Assembly (NCBI RefSeq): GCF_014058705.1
Contig: NZ_CP059692.1
Location: 1,927,001-1,991,000, forward strand
Direction of reading: 5' to 3'
DNA length: 64,000 bases
Source: Aureimonas mangrovi
Lineage (GTDB): Bacteria; Pseudomonadota; Alphaproteobacteria; Rhizobiales; Rhizobiaceae
A program made the translations under genes and the position numbers. A model generated the notes under the pieces. That model did not search any database and was not told the DNA's origin. It saw only the letters and a program-made list of their open reading frames with translations. Shown piece by piece: positions 48,379-58,755 of this stretch (position 1 is the first letter of the stretch; the number at the start of each line of letters is the position of its first letter).

Positions 48379-48504
48379 CTATGCCGGAGTGGCGGCATAC
48401 CAAATGTTGTAGACAAGGAAGATCGCGACGGCGGTCGCGAATATGACGATGGCTACGACACCAAGGCCGCGTTTCTTCCGGTGTTCCGGGGGAAGGTCGG
48501 ACAA
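48379..48504 (-). CDS. Small single-pass membrane protein (41 aa)
   Basis: TTG 48504 is preceded by AGGAG at good distance. The product LSDLPPEHRKKRGLGVVAIVIFATAVAIFLVYNIWYAATPA has a basic stretch and one membrane helix, so the N-terminus is probably cytoplasmic. The frame is open to 48570 without a better start. Similar tiny proteins are common in Hyphomicrobiales; function unknown. Confidence 0.5.
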   Translation of the reverse strand: MSDLPPEHRKKRGLGVVAIVIFATAVAIFLVYNIWYAATPA

Positions 48505-48590
48505 AATCGGCTCCTGGATTGATGAGGCGTCAGATAATGAACGGCGCTGAGTGACGCCCGTTCCGTTCACCGTCCCCGATCCGGTTCATC

Positions 48591-48743
48591 TCAAAGCCTG
48601 TCCAGTTGGCGGCGCGGTCGGCCGACGGATCGCCGGTGCTCAGTCGCGTTGATCTTCCGGCTGACCATCGCGGTCCGATCGACGTAGCCGTCTTCATGGC
48701 GCAAGATTTCGTCCATGATGCGGATAAAGTTCCCGGCAGCCAT
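48591..48743 (-). CDS. Possible 50-residue protein
   Basis: GGAGG lies five bases before ATG 48743. MAAGNFIRIMDEILRHEDG, YVDRTAMVSRKINATEH, then an Arg-rich end. The first 40 residues look like a real short helical protein; the frame is open further upstream to 48818. There is no recognisable family, and it overlaps GC-rich open frames on the other strand. Confidence 0.35.
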   Translation of the reverse strand: MAAGNFIRIMDEILRHEDGYVDRTAMVSRKINATEHRRSVGRPRRQLDRL

Positions 48744-48847
48744 CGCGGCCTCCAAGCATGTGGCGACGAAAAAGGGCGGCTCCGAAGAACCGCCCGCTGT
48801 TTGAGGCGTTGGCTCCAACAGCCAGAGAAAGGGAAACGGAGGAACAC

Positions 48848-49192
48848 ATGAGCGAGATTGGCCGCGAACTCAGGATCGAGCCCGCAAGCGGCGGGGTCAC
48901 GATCAAGCATCACGACGCCGTTCTTGGCTCGAGCAATCGAGCCTTGGTCGTGCGCGGGGAGCGGGAAGCCCCTGTTCACTACCTTCCGAAAGAGGACGTC
49001 TACTTCGAGCAGTTGCAGGATAACGGAACAGGCACCATCCCGAACGGACACGCGGCGCGCTTCTGGTCCGTCGTCGCGTCCGGTGGGGGCGTTCAGAGCG
49101 CGGCTTGGCAACTCACCGAGACGAACGGTCGGACGAACGAGTTGTCCGAGTACATCGGCTTCGACCCAGCTCAACTCAGCGTCATGACGTGA
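48848..49192 (+). CDS. DUF427 family protein
   Basis: 114 residues from ATG 48848 with GGAGG upstream. GGVTIKHHDAVLGSSNRALVV, APVHYLPKEDVYFEQLQ, then AARFWSVVASGG and NELSEYIGFDPAQLSV are the DUF427 (also called nucleotidyltransferase-like) pattern, a small beta-rich protein of unknown function. Length is normal. Confidence 0.82.
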   Translation: MSEIGRELRIEPASGGVTIKHHDAVLGSSNRALVVRGEREAPVHYLPKEDVYFEQLQDNGTGTIPNGHAARFWSVVASGGGVQSAAWQLTETNGRTNELSEYIGFDPAQLSVMT

Positions 49193-49234
49193 GCCTTCAC
49201 CACCAGTCCGTTGACCGAATGTAGGGAGGACTGA

Positions 49235-49435
49235 ATGCAGAAGCGACAAGCAGCTCTACGAACGGTTCATTGGCTGCTTCTCGCTGCCTGCGTTGTCGTG
49301 GCTTTCGCCATCGGGCGATTGTTCTGGGCAGATGCGAGTGACGGCCGCGATAGCAGAGAGATCGAGCGTATCGGAGGAGCGCAGGGTCGCGCGGGCGGGA
49401 GCCTCTCGCCGCCGGACGCCCCAGCGCAGGATTAG
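49235..49435 (+). CDS. Small membrane protein (66 aa)
   Basis: ATG 49235 follows GGGAGGACTGA. MQKRQAALRTVHWLLLAACVVVAFAIGRLFW is a basic N-terminus and one membrane helix or uncleaved signal; the rest is hydrophilic (DGRDSREIERIGGAQ) and probably periplasmic. Function unknown. It follows the DUF427 gene by 42 bp. Confidence 0.55.
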   Translation: MQKRQAALRTVHWLLLAACVVVAFAIGRLFWADASDGRDSREIERIGGAQGRAGGSLSPPDAPAQD

Positions 49436-49602
49436 TCTGCTTCGTCGCCCCCTTGGGAACGCGGATAAATGGCGCCGTGCGGGCGCCGGGCGCCGGTCGG
49501 GGGTTGGATAACGGTCGCGTTCGCTAAGGCGAAGCGCACCAAGCGGATCGCTTGCGTCTCCACCGCGTTCCGTCTCCCGCAACGCGAGATGGAGAGTGCC
49601 CC

Positions 49603-50526
49603 TTGCCCGAACTGAAGAGCGTCCTGAAAGAGATCGTCGAGGAGACCGGCAAGGTCGCCGAGCCCGGCAAGGCGACGGGCAACATTCCCCTCCTCTCCAA
49701 AGCCGACACGAAGAAATTCGGGATCGCCGTTATCACCCGGGAGGGCGAAGTCGCGGTGGCGGGGGACGCCGACGAAGCCTTCTCGCTTCAGAGCATCTCA
49801 AAGGTGTTCTCGCTGACGCTGGCGCTCGAGGACCAGGGCACGAAGGTCTGGGAGCGCGTCGGCCGCGAGCCCTCGGGCGACCCCTTCAACTCGATCATTG
49901 ACCTTGAGCGCCACAAGGGCTTCCCACGCAACCCGTTCATCAATGCCGGCGCGCTCGTCATCGTCGACATGCTCCTGGACGGCGGGAACGGTAAGGACAA
50001 GGATCGCGTCTGCGAACTCCTTAAGCGCCTCACCGGAGAAGACACGATCGCCGTCGACGAGGAGGTCGCCAACTCCGAGGAGTCATCGGGCTTCACAAAC
50101 CGGGCACTCGCCAATTTCGCCAAGTCCTTCGACAATCTGAACAACGAGGTCGATGACGTCATCCACGCTTATGTGCGCCAATGCTCGCTTGCCTTGTCGT
50201 GCCGGCAACTGGCGAAGGCCGGCCGCTACCTGATGCTGGAGGGCGTCGATCCTGAAACGGGCGTCGGGCTTTCGGAGCCGAGCCGCGCGCTGCGCATCAA
50301 CTCGCTGATGATGACCTGCGGTCAGTACGACGGTTCCGGGGAGTTCGCGTTCCGCGTCGGCCTGCCAGCCAAGAGCGGCATTGGCGGCGGCATTCTCGCT
50401 ATTGCGCCGAACGTCGCCTCGATCGGCGTCTGGTCGCCGGGACTCGACCACAACGGCAATTCGCTTCTCGGCACGCTCGCGCTCGAGCGCCTTTCGGAGC
50501 GCATGGGCTGGTCGGTGTTCCGCTGA
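49603..50526 (+). CDS. glsA: Glutaminase
   Basis: Hydrolyses glutamine to glutamate and ammonia; also implicated in acid resistance in other bacteria. 307 residues of the beta-lactamase-like glutaminase fold: SLQSISKVFSLTLAL (catalytic Ser in SxxK), GFPRNPFINAGALV, NEVDDVIHAYVRQCSL, and C-terminal AKSGIGGGILAIAPN with GVWSPGLDHNGNS. TTG 49603 (LPELKSVLKEIVEE) follows GGAGAG and fits the family start better than the upstream frame. Confidence 0.93.
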   Translation: MPELKSVLKEIVEETGKVAEPGKATGNIPLLSKADTKKFGIAVITREGEVAVAGDADEAFSLQSISKVFSLTLALEDQGTKVWERVGREPSGDPFNSIIDLERHKGFPRNPFINAGALVIVDMLLDGGNGKDKDRVCELLKRLTGEDTIAVDEEVANSEESSGFTNRALANFAKSFDNLNNEVDDVIHAYVRQCSLALSCRQLAKAGRYLMLEGVDPETGVGLSEPSRALRINSLMMTCGQYDGSGEFAFRVGLPAKSGIGGGILAIAPNVASIGVWSPGLDHNGNSLLGTLALERLSERMGWSVFR

Positions 50527-50758
50527 CGCTCCAAAGCGGTACATCGGAAGACGGGCGCGCATCGAAGCCTCATCGTGGCCGCCGGAGACGATCCATAAAA
50601 GCGATTTGTGCGCCTGCCTTCCTGCCTTGCCGCATCGCCCTTCTTCGCTTTGCCATAGCGTCAGTTGGCTCGCGTGCTACGTCCTGCAGCGGCAGGAGGA
50701 TGGCTCGATGAAGATCGTCGGCGTTCAGCTTCGGCGCGACGCGGTCATCGCGACCTGC

Positions 50759-51895
50759 TTAGCCCCGCTTCCGGTCGGCCTCGCCACGCGCCCAGCCGGC
50801 CTTCGTCTCGGCCATGAAGTCGGCGTAGTGCCCGGCCTCGATCGCCCCGCGAATCCCGGCCATCAGCGATTGGTAGTACGCAAGGTTGTTCCAGGTCAGC
50901 AGCATGCCGCCCAGTGCCTCGTCGGTGCGCGTGAGGTGGTGCAGGTAGGCGCGTGAATAGTCGCGCGTTGCCGGACAATCGCTCGTCTCGTCGAGCGGCG
51001 AGGCGTCTTCGGCGTGGCGCGCGTTGCGCAAGTTGATCCGCCCGTGCCGCGTGAAGGCGAGACCGTGGCGCCCCGCCCGCGTCGGCATCACGCAATCGAA
51101 CATGTCGATGCCCCGCGCGACCGATTCGACGATGTCGTCGGGCGTGCCGACTCCCATCAGATAGCGCGGCTTATCCGTCGGCAGGGACGGCAGTGTTTCC
51201 GCCAGCGTCTCAAGCATCACCTCCTGCGGCTCGCCGACCGCGAGGCCGCCGACCGCATAGCCCTTGAGGTCCATCGACGACAGCCGTTCAGCCGAGCGAA
51301 TGCGCAGATCCGGCTGGTCGCCTCCCTGCACGATGCCGAAAATCGCCTTGCCGGGCTGGTCGCCGAAGGCCCTGGCCGATCGCTCGGCCCAGCGCAGCGA
51401 AAGCTCCATTGCGCGTTCGATTTCGCGCTTGTCGGCCGGCAGACGGATGCACTCGTCGAGCTGCATCTGGATGTCGGAATCGAGCAGATGCTGAATCTCG
51501 ATCGAGCGCTCGGGCGTCAGCCGGTGCGACGATCCGTCGATATGCGAACGGAAGGTGACGCCGTCCTCGTCGAGCTTGCGCAACGAGGAGAGTGACATGA
51601 CCTGGAAGCCGCCAGAATCGGTGAGGATCGGCCAGGGCCAGCGGGCGAATTCGTGCAGGCCGCCAAGCTTCGCCACGCGCTCGGCGCCCGGCCGCAGCAT
51701 CAGGTGGTAGACGTTGCCGAGGATGATGTCCGAACCCAGTTCGCGGACCTGGTCCAGATACATCGCCTTGACGGTGCCCGCGGTGCCCACCGGCATGAAG
51801 GCCGGCGTTCGGATCGTGCCCCGCGGCATCGTGATCTCGCCGCGCCGAGCCTTGCCGTCCGTCGCAAGAAGCTTGAAGGAAAAACGGTCGTTCAT
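50759..51895 (-). CDS. tgt: tRNA-guanine transglycosylase
   Basis: 378 residues. Exchanges guanine-34 for preQ1 in tRNAs with GUN anticodons. The TIM barrel has the catalytic Asp in [12 protein letters not shown], the second Asp in [17 protein letters not shown], and [15 protein letters not shown]. The zinc-site region, normally CxCxxC followed by His, reads [20 protein letters not shown], with a single Cys, so the site looks degenerate. Translationally coupled to queA (ATGA). Confidence 0.93.
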   Translation of the reverse strand: MNDRFSFKLLATDGKARRGEITMPRGTIRTPAFMPVGTAGTVKAMYLDQVRELGSDIILGNVYHLMLRPGAERVAKLGGLHEFARWPWPILTDSGGFQVMSLSSLRKLDEDGVTFRSHIDGSSHRLTPERSIEIQHLLDSDIQMQLDECIRLPADKREIERAMELSLRWAERSARAFGDQPGKAIFGIVQGGDQPDLRIRSAERLSSMDLKGYAVGGLAVGEPQEVMLETLAETLPSLPTDKPRYLMGVGTPDDIVESVARGIDMFDCVMPTRAGRHGLAFTRHGRINLRNARHAEDASPLDETSDCPATRDYSRAYLHHLTRTDEALGGMLLTWNNLAYYQSLMAGIRGAIEAGHYADFMAETKAGWARGEADRKRG

Positions 51896-52965
51896 GTGCG
51901 CTCCAGGAGGGAGGCGTCGCCGTAGGAGTAGAAGCGATAGCCCCCGGCGATGGCGTGGTCGTAGGCTGCGCGCATCCGCTCGAGGCCGCAGAAGGCCGAG
52001 ACAAGCATGAACAGCGTTGAGCGCGGCAGGTGGAAGTTCGTCATGAGGACGTCCACCACGCGGAAGCGGTAGCCGGGCGTGATGAAGATGTCGGTCGGCG
52101 CGGCGAAGGGTCGGATCGTCCCGTCCTCGCCCACCGCACTTTCCAGAAGCCGCAGCGAGGTCGTACCGACGGAAACGATGCGCCGACCTTCGCGCTTTGC
52201 CGCGTTGAGCCTTTCGGCCGTCGCCTCGTCGATCGTTCCGATCTCCGAATGCATGCGGTGTGCTTCGGTATCGTCAGCCTTCACCGGAAGGAACGTGCCC
52301 GCCCCGACATGCAGCGTGACGAACTCCGTGCGGATGCCGGCCTCGCGCAGACGCCCCATCAGTTCGGGCGTGAAATGAAGCCCTGCGGTGGGCGCTGCGA
52401 CGGCACCTTCCTCGCGCGAGTAGATCGTCTGGTAGTCCGTGCGGTCCTGATCGTCGATCTGGCGCTTGGAGGCGATGTAGGGCGGCAGCGGGATCGCGCC
52501 GACGGCCGCGATCGCCTCGTCCAGTGCCGGGCCGGAAGATGCGAAGGCGAACGTCACCTCGCCGCCCTCGCCCTTCTCCGCAACGGTCGCGTCAAGCGTG
52601 CCCGAAAGGCAGGTCTCTCCTTCGCCGCCGAAGCGCACCGTGTCACCGGGCTTGAGCTTGCGCGCACCGCGCACGAACGCCTTCCACGTCCCCGCATCCA
52701 TTCGCATGTGGAGCGTGACGCCGATCGCCGGCTCGTCCTCGCCGCGCCCGAGGCGTCGCCCCTCCAACTGGGCGGGGATGACACGCGTGTCGTTGAAGAC
52801 GAGAACGTCGTCGGCGCGCAGAAGCACCGGCAGGTCGCCCACGATACGATCCTCCAGCGGCCCCCTTGCCGGGACGCGCAGAAGCCGGGCCGATTCGCGC
52901 GGAAGAGCGGGTCGCAGCGCGATCCGCTCTTCCGGCAGTTCGAAGTTGAAGAGGTCGACGCGCAA
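51892..52965 (-). CDS. queA: S-adenosylmethionine:tRNA ribosyltransferase-isomerase
   Basis: 357 residues. Adds the epoxycyclopentane ring to make epoxyqueuosine, the step after Tgt. Conserved segments: [102 protein letters not shown]. Immediately upstream of tgt; ppiB follows on the other side three bases away. Confidence 0.95.
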   Translation of the reverse strand: MRVDLFNFELPEERIALRPALPRESARLLRVPARGPLEDRIVGDLPVLLRADDVLVFNDTRVIPAQLEGRRLGRGEDEPAIGVTLHMRMDAGTWKAFVRGARKLKPGDTVRFGGEGETCLSGTLDATVAEKGEGGEVTFAFASSGPALDEAIAAVGAIPLPPYIASKRQIDDQDRTDYQTIYSREEGAVAAPTAGLHFTPELMGRLREAGIRTEFVTLHVGAGTFLPVKADDTEAHRMHSEIGTIDEATAERLNAAKREGRRIVSVGTTSLRLLESAVGEDGTIRPFAAPTDIFITPGYRFRVVDVLMTNFHLPRSTLFMLVSAFCGLERMRAAYDHAIAGGYRFYSYGDASLLERT

Positions 52966-52968
52966 GTC

Positions 52969-53445
52969 TTACTCGGCGATGTCGGCCGCGACCTTCATGG
53001 AGACGATCTTGTCGGGATCGCGCACGGGCTCGCCGCGCTTGATCTGGTCGACATTCTCCATGCCCTCGATGACCTTGCCCCAGACCGTGTACTGGCGGTT
53101 CAGGAAGGGTGCGTCATCGAAGCAGATGAAGAACTGCGAGTTCGCCGAGTTCGGGTTCTGGGCGCGGGCCATCGAGGCAGTGCCACGCACGTGCGGCTCG
53201 GGATTGAACTCGGCCTTGAGGTCCGGATACTGCGAGCCGCCCGTGCCGGTGCCCTTCGGGCAACCTGTCTGGGCCATGAAGCCCTCGATCACGCGATGGA
53301 ACACGATACCGTCGTAGAAGCCCTCGCGAGCCAGCTTCTTGATGTGCGCGACGTGCTCGGGGGCAAGGTCTGGGCGCGTCTCGATGACGACGCGGCCCTT
53401 GGTGGTCTCGAGGACGAGGGTGTCCTCCGGCTTTTCGAAGGCCAT
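52969..53445 (-). CDS. ppiB: Cytoplasmic cyclophilin-type peptidyl-prolyl isomerase
   Basis: 158 residues with no signal peptide. The catalytic core shows FYDGIVFHRVIEGFMAQTG (Arg of the active site), GTASMARAQNPNSANSQFFICFDDAPFLNRQYTVWG split over the family's hallmark strands. It assists protein folding by Pro isomerisation. Next to a periplasmic paralogue; the pair is common in Hyphomicrobiales. Confidence 0.94.
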   Translation of the reverse strand: MAFEKPEDTLVLETTKGRVVIETRPDLAPEHVAHIKKLAREGFYDGIVFHRVIEGFMAQTGCPKGTGTGGSQYPDLKAEFNPEPHVRGTASMARAQNPNSANSQFFICFDDAPFLNRQYTVWGKVIEGMENVDQIKRGEPVRDPDKIVSMKVAADIAE

Positions 53446-53557
53446 GCCTTCTCCCTTCCTGGCTGGAATCGCGACCGGCCGCGAAACGCTCGCGGCCGGT
53501 CAGATGTCTGGGGCGTTCTGCCGTATTCGGGTCCGTGGCACAACCCGATGCGCTGGA

Positions 53558-54112
53558 TCAGGAGGCGTCGCCGACCCGAACGCTCGTCATCGCGTCAGGT
53601 TGGTCGACCTGCCCGTTAGAGGCCGAGTCGCCCTTCTTGATCTGGTCGACGACGTCCATGCCGGAGATCACGTCACCGACGATCGTGTACTGCCCGTCGA
53701 GGAAATCGCCGTCGGCCAGCATGATGAAGAACTGCGAGTTAGCCGAGTTCGGGTCCTGGCTGCGCGCCATTCCGACGGTTCCGCGATCGAAGGTCTCGTT
53801 GGAGAATTCGGCGGCAAGGTCGGGGCGCTCCGAGCCCCCCATACCGGTGCCCGTCGGATCGCCGGTCTGCGCCATGAAGCCGTCGATCACCCGGTGGAAG
53901 ACGACGCCGTCGTAGAAGCCCTCGGCAGCAAGCGCCTTGATCTGCTCGACATGGTTCGGCGCGAGGTCCGGCCGCAGACCGATGGTGATCTCACCGTTCT
54001 GCGTGGTGATGACGAGCGTGTTCTCGGGGTCCGCCTCCTGAGCACTCGCAGGGAGCGCGAAGGCGGAGGTGAGAAGCGAGAAGGCGAAGCCGAGGCGGGC
54101 AAGGAACGTCAA
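53558..54112 (-). CDS. ppiA: Periplasmic cyclophilin-type peptidyl-prolyl isomerase
   Basis: 184 residues. An N-terminal signal peptide (MTFLARLGFAFSLLTSAFALPASA, cleavage after ASA) precedes a cyclophilin domain (FYDGVVFHRVIDGFMAQTG, GTVGMARSQDPNSANSQFFI, LDGQYTIVGDVISGMDVVD). It acts on exported proteins. It is paralogous to ppiB, 112 bp downstream, and its acidic C-terminus differs. Confidence 0.93.
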   Translation of the reverse strand: MTFLARLGFAFSLLTSAFALPASAQEADPENTLVITTQNGEITIGLRPDLAPNHVEQIKALAAEGFYDGVVFHRVIDGFMAQTGDPTGTGMGGSERPDLAAEFSNETFDRGTVGMARSQDPNSANSQFFIMLADGDFLDGQYTIVGDVISGMDVVDQIKKGDSASNGQVDQPDAMTSVRVGDAS

Positions 54113-54145
54113 GGGGATTCTCCAACGATGACCGGACGATGCCGA

Positions 54146-54619
54146 TCAGGCGAATTTGCGTTTCAGGGCGTCTGCCACCGTCTGCGGCACGAAGGCCGAG
54201 ACGTCGCCACCCATCTTGGCGATCTGGCGGACCAATGTGGCGGTTATGGGCCTGGTGGGCGGGCTGGCGGGCAGGAAGACAGTGGTGATTTCGGAGGCCA
54301 TCGTCCCGTTCATCCCCGCCATCTGCATTTCGTAGTCGAGGTCGGTGCCGTCTCGCAGACCGCGTACGATTGCGGCGGCGCCGACGTCACGCGCAGCGTC
54401 CACCACGAGGCCCGGAAAGGCGACGACGCGGGTCTCATCACCGAGAACCGCGCGGATCAGCCCGACGCGCTCCTCGAAGGTGAAAAGCCCGCTCTTGCTC
54501 GGCTGGACCCCGATGCCGACCACGACATCGTCGAACAGCCGGCTGGCCTGCGCGAAGATGTCGGCGTGGCCGTTGGTCAAGGGGTCGAAAGAGCCTGCGT
54601 AGAGCGCCGTACGCTTCAT
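54146..54619 (-). CDS. coaD: Phosphopantetheine adenylyltransferase
   Basis: 157 residues. Penultimate step of coenzyme A synthesis. The nucleotidyltransferase fold has the [15 protein letters not shown] motif (T/HxGH) at the N-terminus, [18 protein letters not shown], and [18 protein letters not shown] (S/TxxSS-like strand). Normal length. It precedes ppiA on the same strand, 33 bp apart. Confidence 0.95.
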   Translation of the reverse strand: MKRTALYAGSFDPLTNGHADIFAQASRLFDDVVVGIGVQPSKSGLFTFEERVGLIRAVLGDETRVVAFPGLVVDAARDVGAAAIVRGLRDGTDLDYEMQMAGMNGTMASEITTVFLPASPPTRPITATLVRQIAKMGGDVSAFVPQTVADALKRKFA

Positions 54620-54818
54620 TCATCCTCTCCTAACCGTGCGGACCGAAAGCCCGTGTTCAGCAATCTTGGGCGGCGTCATGCGAAGGGTTTGGAAAGGCGT
54701 GAGGCGCCAGTCTGTGCGCAGGCCAAGCGCAAGCGCAGCAACGCGATCGACACTCGTCGACGGCGCATGGAACTTATTGTTCCTGCGGCCGTTTTCGGAG
54801 CGAACTGGAGAACATGCC

Positions 54819-54947
54819 ATGATGATCTTCGCCCTCTCCCTCGCCATGATCGCGACCCTTGTGACCGCGACGGCAATCGCCATTCACACCGAGGCGGAGA
54901 ATTCCCGCGTCAAGGCCCGCGTGCGTAGCCGCCGGATCATGCACTGA
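54819..54947 (+). CDS. Very small membrane peptide (42 aa)
   Basis: ATG 54819, with GGAG upstream. MMIFALSLAMIATLVTATAIAIHTEAENSRVKARVRSRRIMH: one membrane helix followed by a basic tail, so the C-terminus is probably cytoplasmic. The open frame extends upstream to 54636 but without coding character. It lies between the divergent coaD and the convergent gyrA. Function unknown. Confidence 0.5.
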   Translation: MMIFALSLAMIATLVTATAIAIHTEAENSRVKARVRSRRIMH

Positions 54948-55002
54948 CGCAACGATCCGGCCGCAGCCCTGCTTTTATGCCGGTACGGTCGGAACGTCTG
55001 CC

Positions 55003-57780
55003 CTACTCCTGCGTCTCACCCGCGCCGCCGGTGTCCGTTTCGCCGCCGGTCTCGTCTTCCGAACCTTCGACGATCTCATCCGTGCCTTGGTCGGGAATAC
55101 GCTCGACCGAGACCACTCGCTCGCCCTGAGCGGTATTGAAGATCGTGACGCCCTTCGTCGCGCGGCTCGCCATGCGAATGCCGGAGACGGGCACGCGGAT
55201 CATCTGGCCGCGATCGGAGATCAGGAGAATCTGATCGCCGTCCTCCACCGGGAAACCGGCCACGAGCTGGCCGATATCGCCCAGCTTGGAAACGTCCGTC
55301 GCCCGGATGCCCTTGCCGCCGCGGCCGCTGGTGCGGAAGTCGTAGGACGACGAGCGTTTGCCGTAACCGAATTCCGAGACCGTGAGGACGAACTCCTCGC
55401 GAGCGCTCAGGAACGCATAGCGCTCCTGACTGAGCGAAACGTCCTCGACCGCCTCCTCGTCAGCCGCGACGTCGACCGCCTCGCCTTCCACGGCCCTGCG
55501 CATCTTCATGTAGGCGGCACGCTCCGCCGGCGTCGCGTCGACGTGGCGCAGGATCGCCATCGAGATCAGCCGATCGTCACCGCCTAGCGCCATGCCGCGC
55601 ACGCCGACCGAGTTGCGGCCCGCGAAGACGCGCACGTCCGTCACCGGGAAGCGGATGCACTGGCCGGAGGCGGCCGTCAGAAGGACGTCGTCGTCCTCCG
55701 AACAGGTCGCGACGGCCAGGATCTCATCCTCCGCCTCGTCGAGCTTCATCGCGATCTTGCCGTTGCGGTTGACCTGGATGAAGTCGGCCAGCTTGTTCCG
55801 CCGCACCGTGCCCTTGGTCGTGGAGAACATGACGTTCAGCTCGGCCGCCGCCTGCTCGTCGTTGGGCAGCGGCATGATCGAGGTGATGCGCTCGTTCTTC
55901 TCGAGCGGCAGCATGTTGACCAGCGCCTTGCCGCGAGACTGCGGTGTGGCCAGCGGAAGCCGCCAGACCTTCTCCTTGTAGACGATGCCGCGCGAGGAGA
56001 AGAACAGGACCGGCGTGTGCGTGTTCGCCACGAACAGCCGCGTCACCGAATCCTCGTCGCTCTTCAGTGCCATGCCCGAGCGGCCCTTGCCGCCGCGGCG
56101 CTGCGCCCGGTAGACGCTGAGCGGGACGCGCTTGATGTAACCGCCCGCCGAGACGGTGACGACCATGTCCTCGCGCGGGATCAGGTCCTCGTCATCCATG
56201 TCGGCCGCACCCTCGGACAGTTCCGTGCGGCGGGGCGTGGCGAACTCGTCGCGCGCGGCGGTCAGCTCTTCCTTGATGATGTCCCGCACGCGGACGCGCG
56301 AGGACAGAATGTCGAGATAGTCCTTGATCTCGAGGCCGAGCGTGTTCAGCTCGTCGCCGATCTCGTCGCGGCCGAGCGCCGTCAGGCGCTGCAGGCGAAG
56401 GTCTAGGATGGCACGGGCCTGCGCCTCCGAAAGCCGGTAGGTGCCGGCCTCGGAGATGCGGTGGCGCGGGTCGTCGATCAGACGCACCAGCGGGGCCACG
56501 TCCTTGGCCTCCCACTCGCGCTCCATCAACTGCTCACGTGCGGTCGCCGGATCCGGCGCGCGGCGGATCAGTGCGATGATCTCGTCGATATTGGCGACAG
56601 CGATCGCGAGGCCGACGAGGACGTGGGCGCGTTCACGCGCCTTGCGCAGCAGGAACTTGGTGCGCCGGTTCACCACCTCTTCGCGGAAGGCGATGAAGGC
56701 CGACAGCATGTCGACGAGCGTCATCTGCTCGGGCTTGCCGCCGTTCAGCGCCACCATGTTGGCGCCGAAGGACGTCTGCAGCGGCGTAAAGCGGTAGAGC
56801 TGGTTCAGGACGACGTCCGACGAAGCGTCGCGCTTCAGCTCGACGACGACGCGGTAGCCGTCGCGGTCGCTCTCGTCGCGGATGTCGGAGATGCCCTCGA
56901 TGCGCTTGTCGCGCACGAGCTCCGCCATCTTCTCGATCATCGTCGCCTTGTTCACCTGATAGGGAACCTCGGTGACGACGATCGCCTCTCGCTCGCCGCG
57001 CATCTGCTCGACATGAACCTTGCCGCGCATCAGGATCGAGCCGCGGCCGGTCGAATAGGCCGACTGGATGCCCGCCCGGCCGAGCACTAGCGCGCCGGTC
57101 GGGAAGTCCGGCCCCGGAATGATCTCCATCAACTCCGGCAGCGTGATCGCCGGGTTGTCGATCATGGCGATGCAGCCGTCGACCACTTCGCCGAGATTGT
57201 GGGGCGGAATGTTCGTCGCCATGCCGACGGCAATGCCGCCCGAGCCGTTGACGAGAAGGTTCGGCACGCGGGCCGGCAGAACGACCGGCTCGCGCTCGCG
57301 TCCGTCGTAATTGTCCTGGAAGTCGACAGTCTCCTTGTCGATGTCGTCCAGCAGCGCTTCGGAGACCTTCTGCAGGCGGCACTCGGTGTAGCGCATGGCC
57401 GCCGGCGGATCGCCGTCGATCGAACCGAAATTGCCCTGCCCGTTGATGAGCGGCGCGCGCAGCGACCAATCCTGCGCCATGCGCACCAGCGCCTCGTAGA
57501 TCGAACTGTCGCCGTGCGGATGGTACTTGCCCATCACTTCGCCGACGACGCCGGCCGACTTGCGGAACGGCCGGTTCCAGGCCAGCCCCATCTCGTTCAT
57601 CGCGAAGAGCACGCGGCGATGCACCGGCTTCAGCCCATCGCGCACGTCCGGCAGGGCGCGGCTGACGATCACGCTCATGGCGTAATCGAGATAGGACCGC
57701 TGCATTTCTTCGATGATGGAAACCGGCTCGATGCCCGTCGGGCGCTCGGGGGTCGGTCGCTTGTCGTCTTCGTCGGCCAA
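55003..57780 (-). CDS. gyrA: DNA gyrase subunit A
   Basis: 925 residues. Breaks and rejoins DNA during negative supercoiling. Winged-helix core: [36 protein letters not shown], active Tyr in [10 protein letters not shown], and [20 protein letters not shown]-terminal beta-pinwheel blades contain the GyrA box-like [10 protein letters not shown]. The acidic tail ([19 protein letters not shown]) is family-typical. TTG 57780 is the likely start. At the position equivalent to E. coli Asp87 there is Glu; Ser83 is conserved. Confidence 0.96.
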   Translation of the reverse strand: MADEDDKRPTPERPTGIEPVSIIEEMQRSYLDYAMSVIVSRALPDVRDGLKPVHRRVLFAMNEMGLAWNRPFRKSAGVVGEVMGKYHPHGDSSIYEALVRMAQDWSLRAPLINGQGNFGSIDGDPPAAMRYTECRLQKVSEALLDDIDKETVDFQDNYDGREREPVVLPARVPNLLVNGSGGIAVGMATNIPPHNLGEVVDGCIAMIDNPAITLPELMEIIPGPDFPTGALVLGRAGIQSAYSTGRGSILMRGKVHVEQMRGEREAIVVTEVPYQVNKATMIEKMAELVRDKRIEGISDIRDESDRDGYRVVVELKRDASSDVVLNQLYRFTPLQTSFGANMVALNGGKPEQMTLVDMLSAFIAFREEVVNRRTKFLLRKARERAHVLVGLAIAVANIDEIIALIRRAPDPATAREQLMEREWEAKDVAPLVRLIDDPRHRISEAGTYRLSEAQARAILDLRLQRLTALGRDEIGDELNTLGLEIKDYLDILSSRVRVRDIIKEELTAARDEFATPRRTELSEGAADMDDEDLIPREDMVVTVSAGGYIKRVPLSVYRAQRRGGKGRSGMALKSDEDSVTRLFVANTHTPVLFFSSRGIVYKEKVWRLPLATPQSRGKALVNMLPLEKNERITSIMPLPNDEQAAAELNVMFSTTKGTVRRNKLADFIQVNRNGKIAMKLDEAEDEILAVATCSEDDDVLLTAASGQCIRFPVTDVRVFAGRNSVGVRGMALGGDDRLISMAILRHVDATPAERAAYMKMRRAVEGEAVDVAADEEAVEDVSLSQERYAFLSAREEFVLTVSEFGYGKRSSSYDFRTSGRGGKGIRATDVSKLGDIGQLVAGFPVEDGDQILLISDRGQMIRVPVSGIRMASRATKGVTIFNTAQGERVVSVERIPDQGTDEIVEGSEDETGGETDTGGAGETQE

Positions 57781-57982
57781 GAGGCTCTTCCGGATGCTTT
57801 TGCGTCAGTCAGGGGTATGGAACCTGAAAGTCGGAAGCGCAAGGGTTGCGGCGCGCTTGCTCCCTGCCGCATGAAGGAGCCGTAGCGCTCTTCGCACAAC
57901 GCCTGTCGCGAGGGGCTATCGTGGCGGTGGCGATCGAGACCGGGACGCCAAGGGCGGTGAACATGCAGGGGGCGATGACGCG

Positions 57983-58627
57983 ATGACCGAACTGCTCCTG
58001 AACGGCTTCGTGACGCTCTTCGTCATCATCGATCCGCTGGGCCTCTGTCCACTCTTCCTGGCTTTGACGCCGGGCGCGAGCGCGACTGCGCGTCGGCGCA
58101 TAGCGCTTCAGGCTTCGATCATCGCATTCGTGATCCTCCTCGTCTTCGCGCTGGCCGGCCTTGCGATCCTCGAATCGCTGGGCATCACGCTCGGCGCCTT
58201 TCGAGTCGCCGGCGGCCTGTTCCTCTTCACCATCGCCTTCGAGCTGGTCTTCGAGAAGCGGCAGGAGCGGAAGGGCAAGAGCGCCGAAGCGGCGGTGGAG
58301 GACGGTGCGGGAACGTCGGATCACGCCGATGTCGCCGCCTTCCCGATGGCGATCCCGCTGATGGCCGGGCCGGGCGCCATCGCGGCCGTGATCCTCCTGT
58401 CGGGCTCCCTGCCCGGCTTTGCCGGACAAGGCGCGCTGGTGGCCGTCATCGCCGTCGTGATGCTGGCGACATTCGGCTTTTTGCTCGTCGCCGATCGTCT
58501 CGACAAGCTGATGGGCCGCACCGGCCGCGCGGTGATCACGCGTCTCCTCGGCGTGATTCTCGCAGCGCTGGCCGTGCAGTTCGTCGCCGATGGCGCGGCG
58601 GAACTGATCGCGTCAAACCGAAGCTGA
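57983..58627 (+). CDS. MarC family (UPF0056) integral membrane protein
   Basis: 214 residues with six hydrophobic segments. LLLNGFVTLFVIIDPLGLCPLFLALTPG and VAAFPMAIPLMAGPGAIAAVILLSG are the MarC/UPF0056 signature loops. A cytoplasmic loop of ~30 charged residues (EKRQERKGKSAEAA) separates the two halves. Function is unsettled; earlier links to multiple resistance are not supported. ATG 57983 and length are normal. Confidence 0.9.
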   Translation: MTELLLNGFVTLFVIIDPLGLCPLFLALTPGASATARRRIALQASIIAFVILLVFALAGLAILESLGITLGAFRVAGGLFLFTIAFELVFEKRQERKGKSAEAAVEDGAGTSDHADVAAFPMAIPLMAGPGAIAAVILLSGSLPGFAGQGALVAVIAVVMLATFGFLLVADRLDKLMGRTGRAVITRLLGVILAALAVQFVADGAAELIASNRS

Positions 58628-58755
58628 TCGCTGTCTCACACGGGGCGCGGACCCTCCGATAACGAAATCGACCCGGAGATCGAGACGATCCCGGGCCGAT
58701 GCCGAATGCGATCTGTCGCTTCCGGCGCGCCTGAACGAGCGCGCCGCATCACGGA

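Noticed and set aside
48530-49249. 239-residue leftward frame opposite the DUF427 gene
   Set aside because: DUF427 on the + strand is recognisable and has a good start; the antisense product is not.
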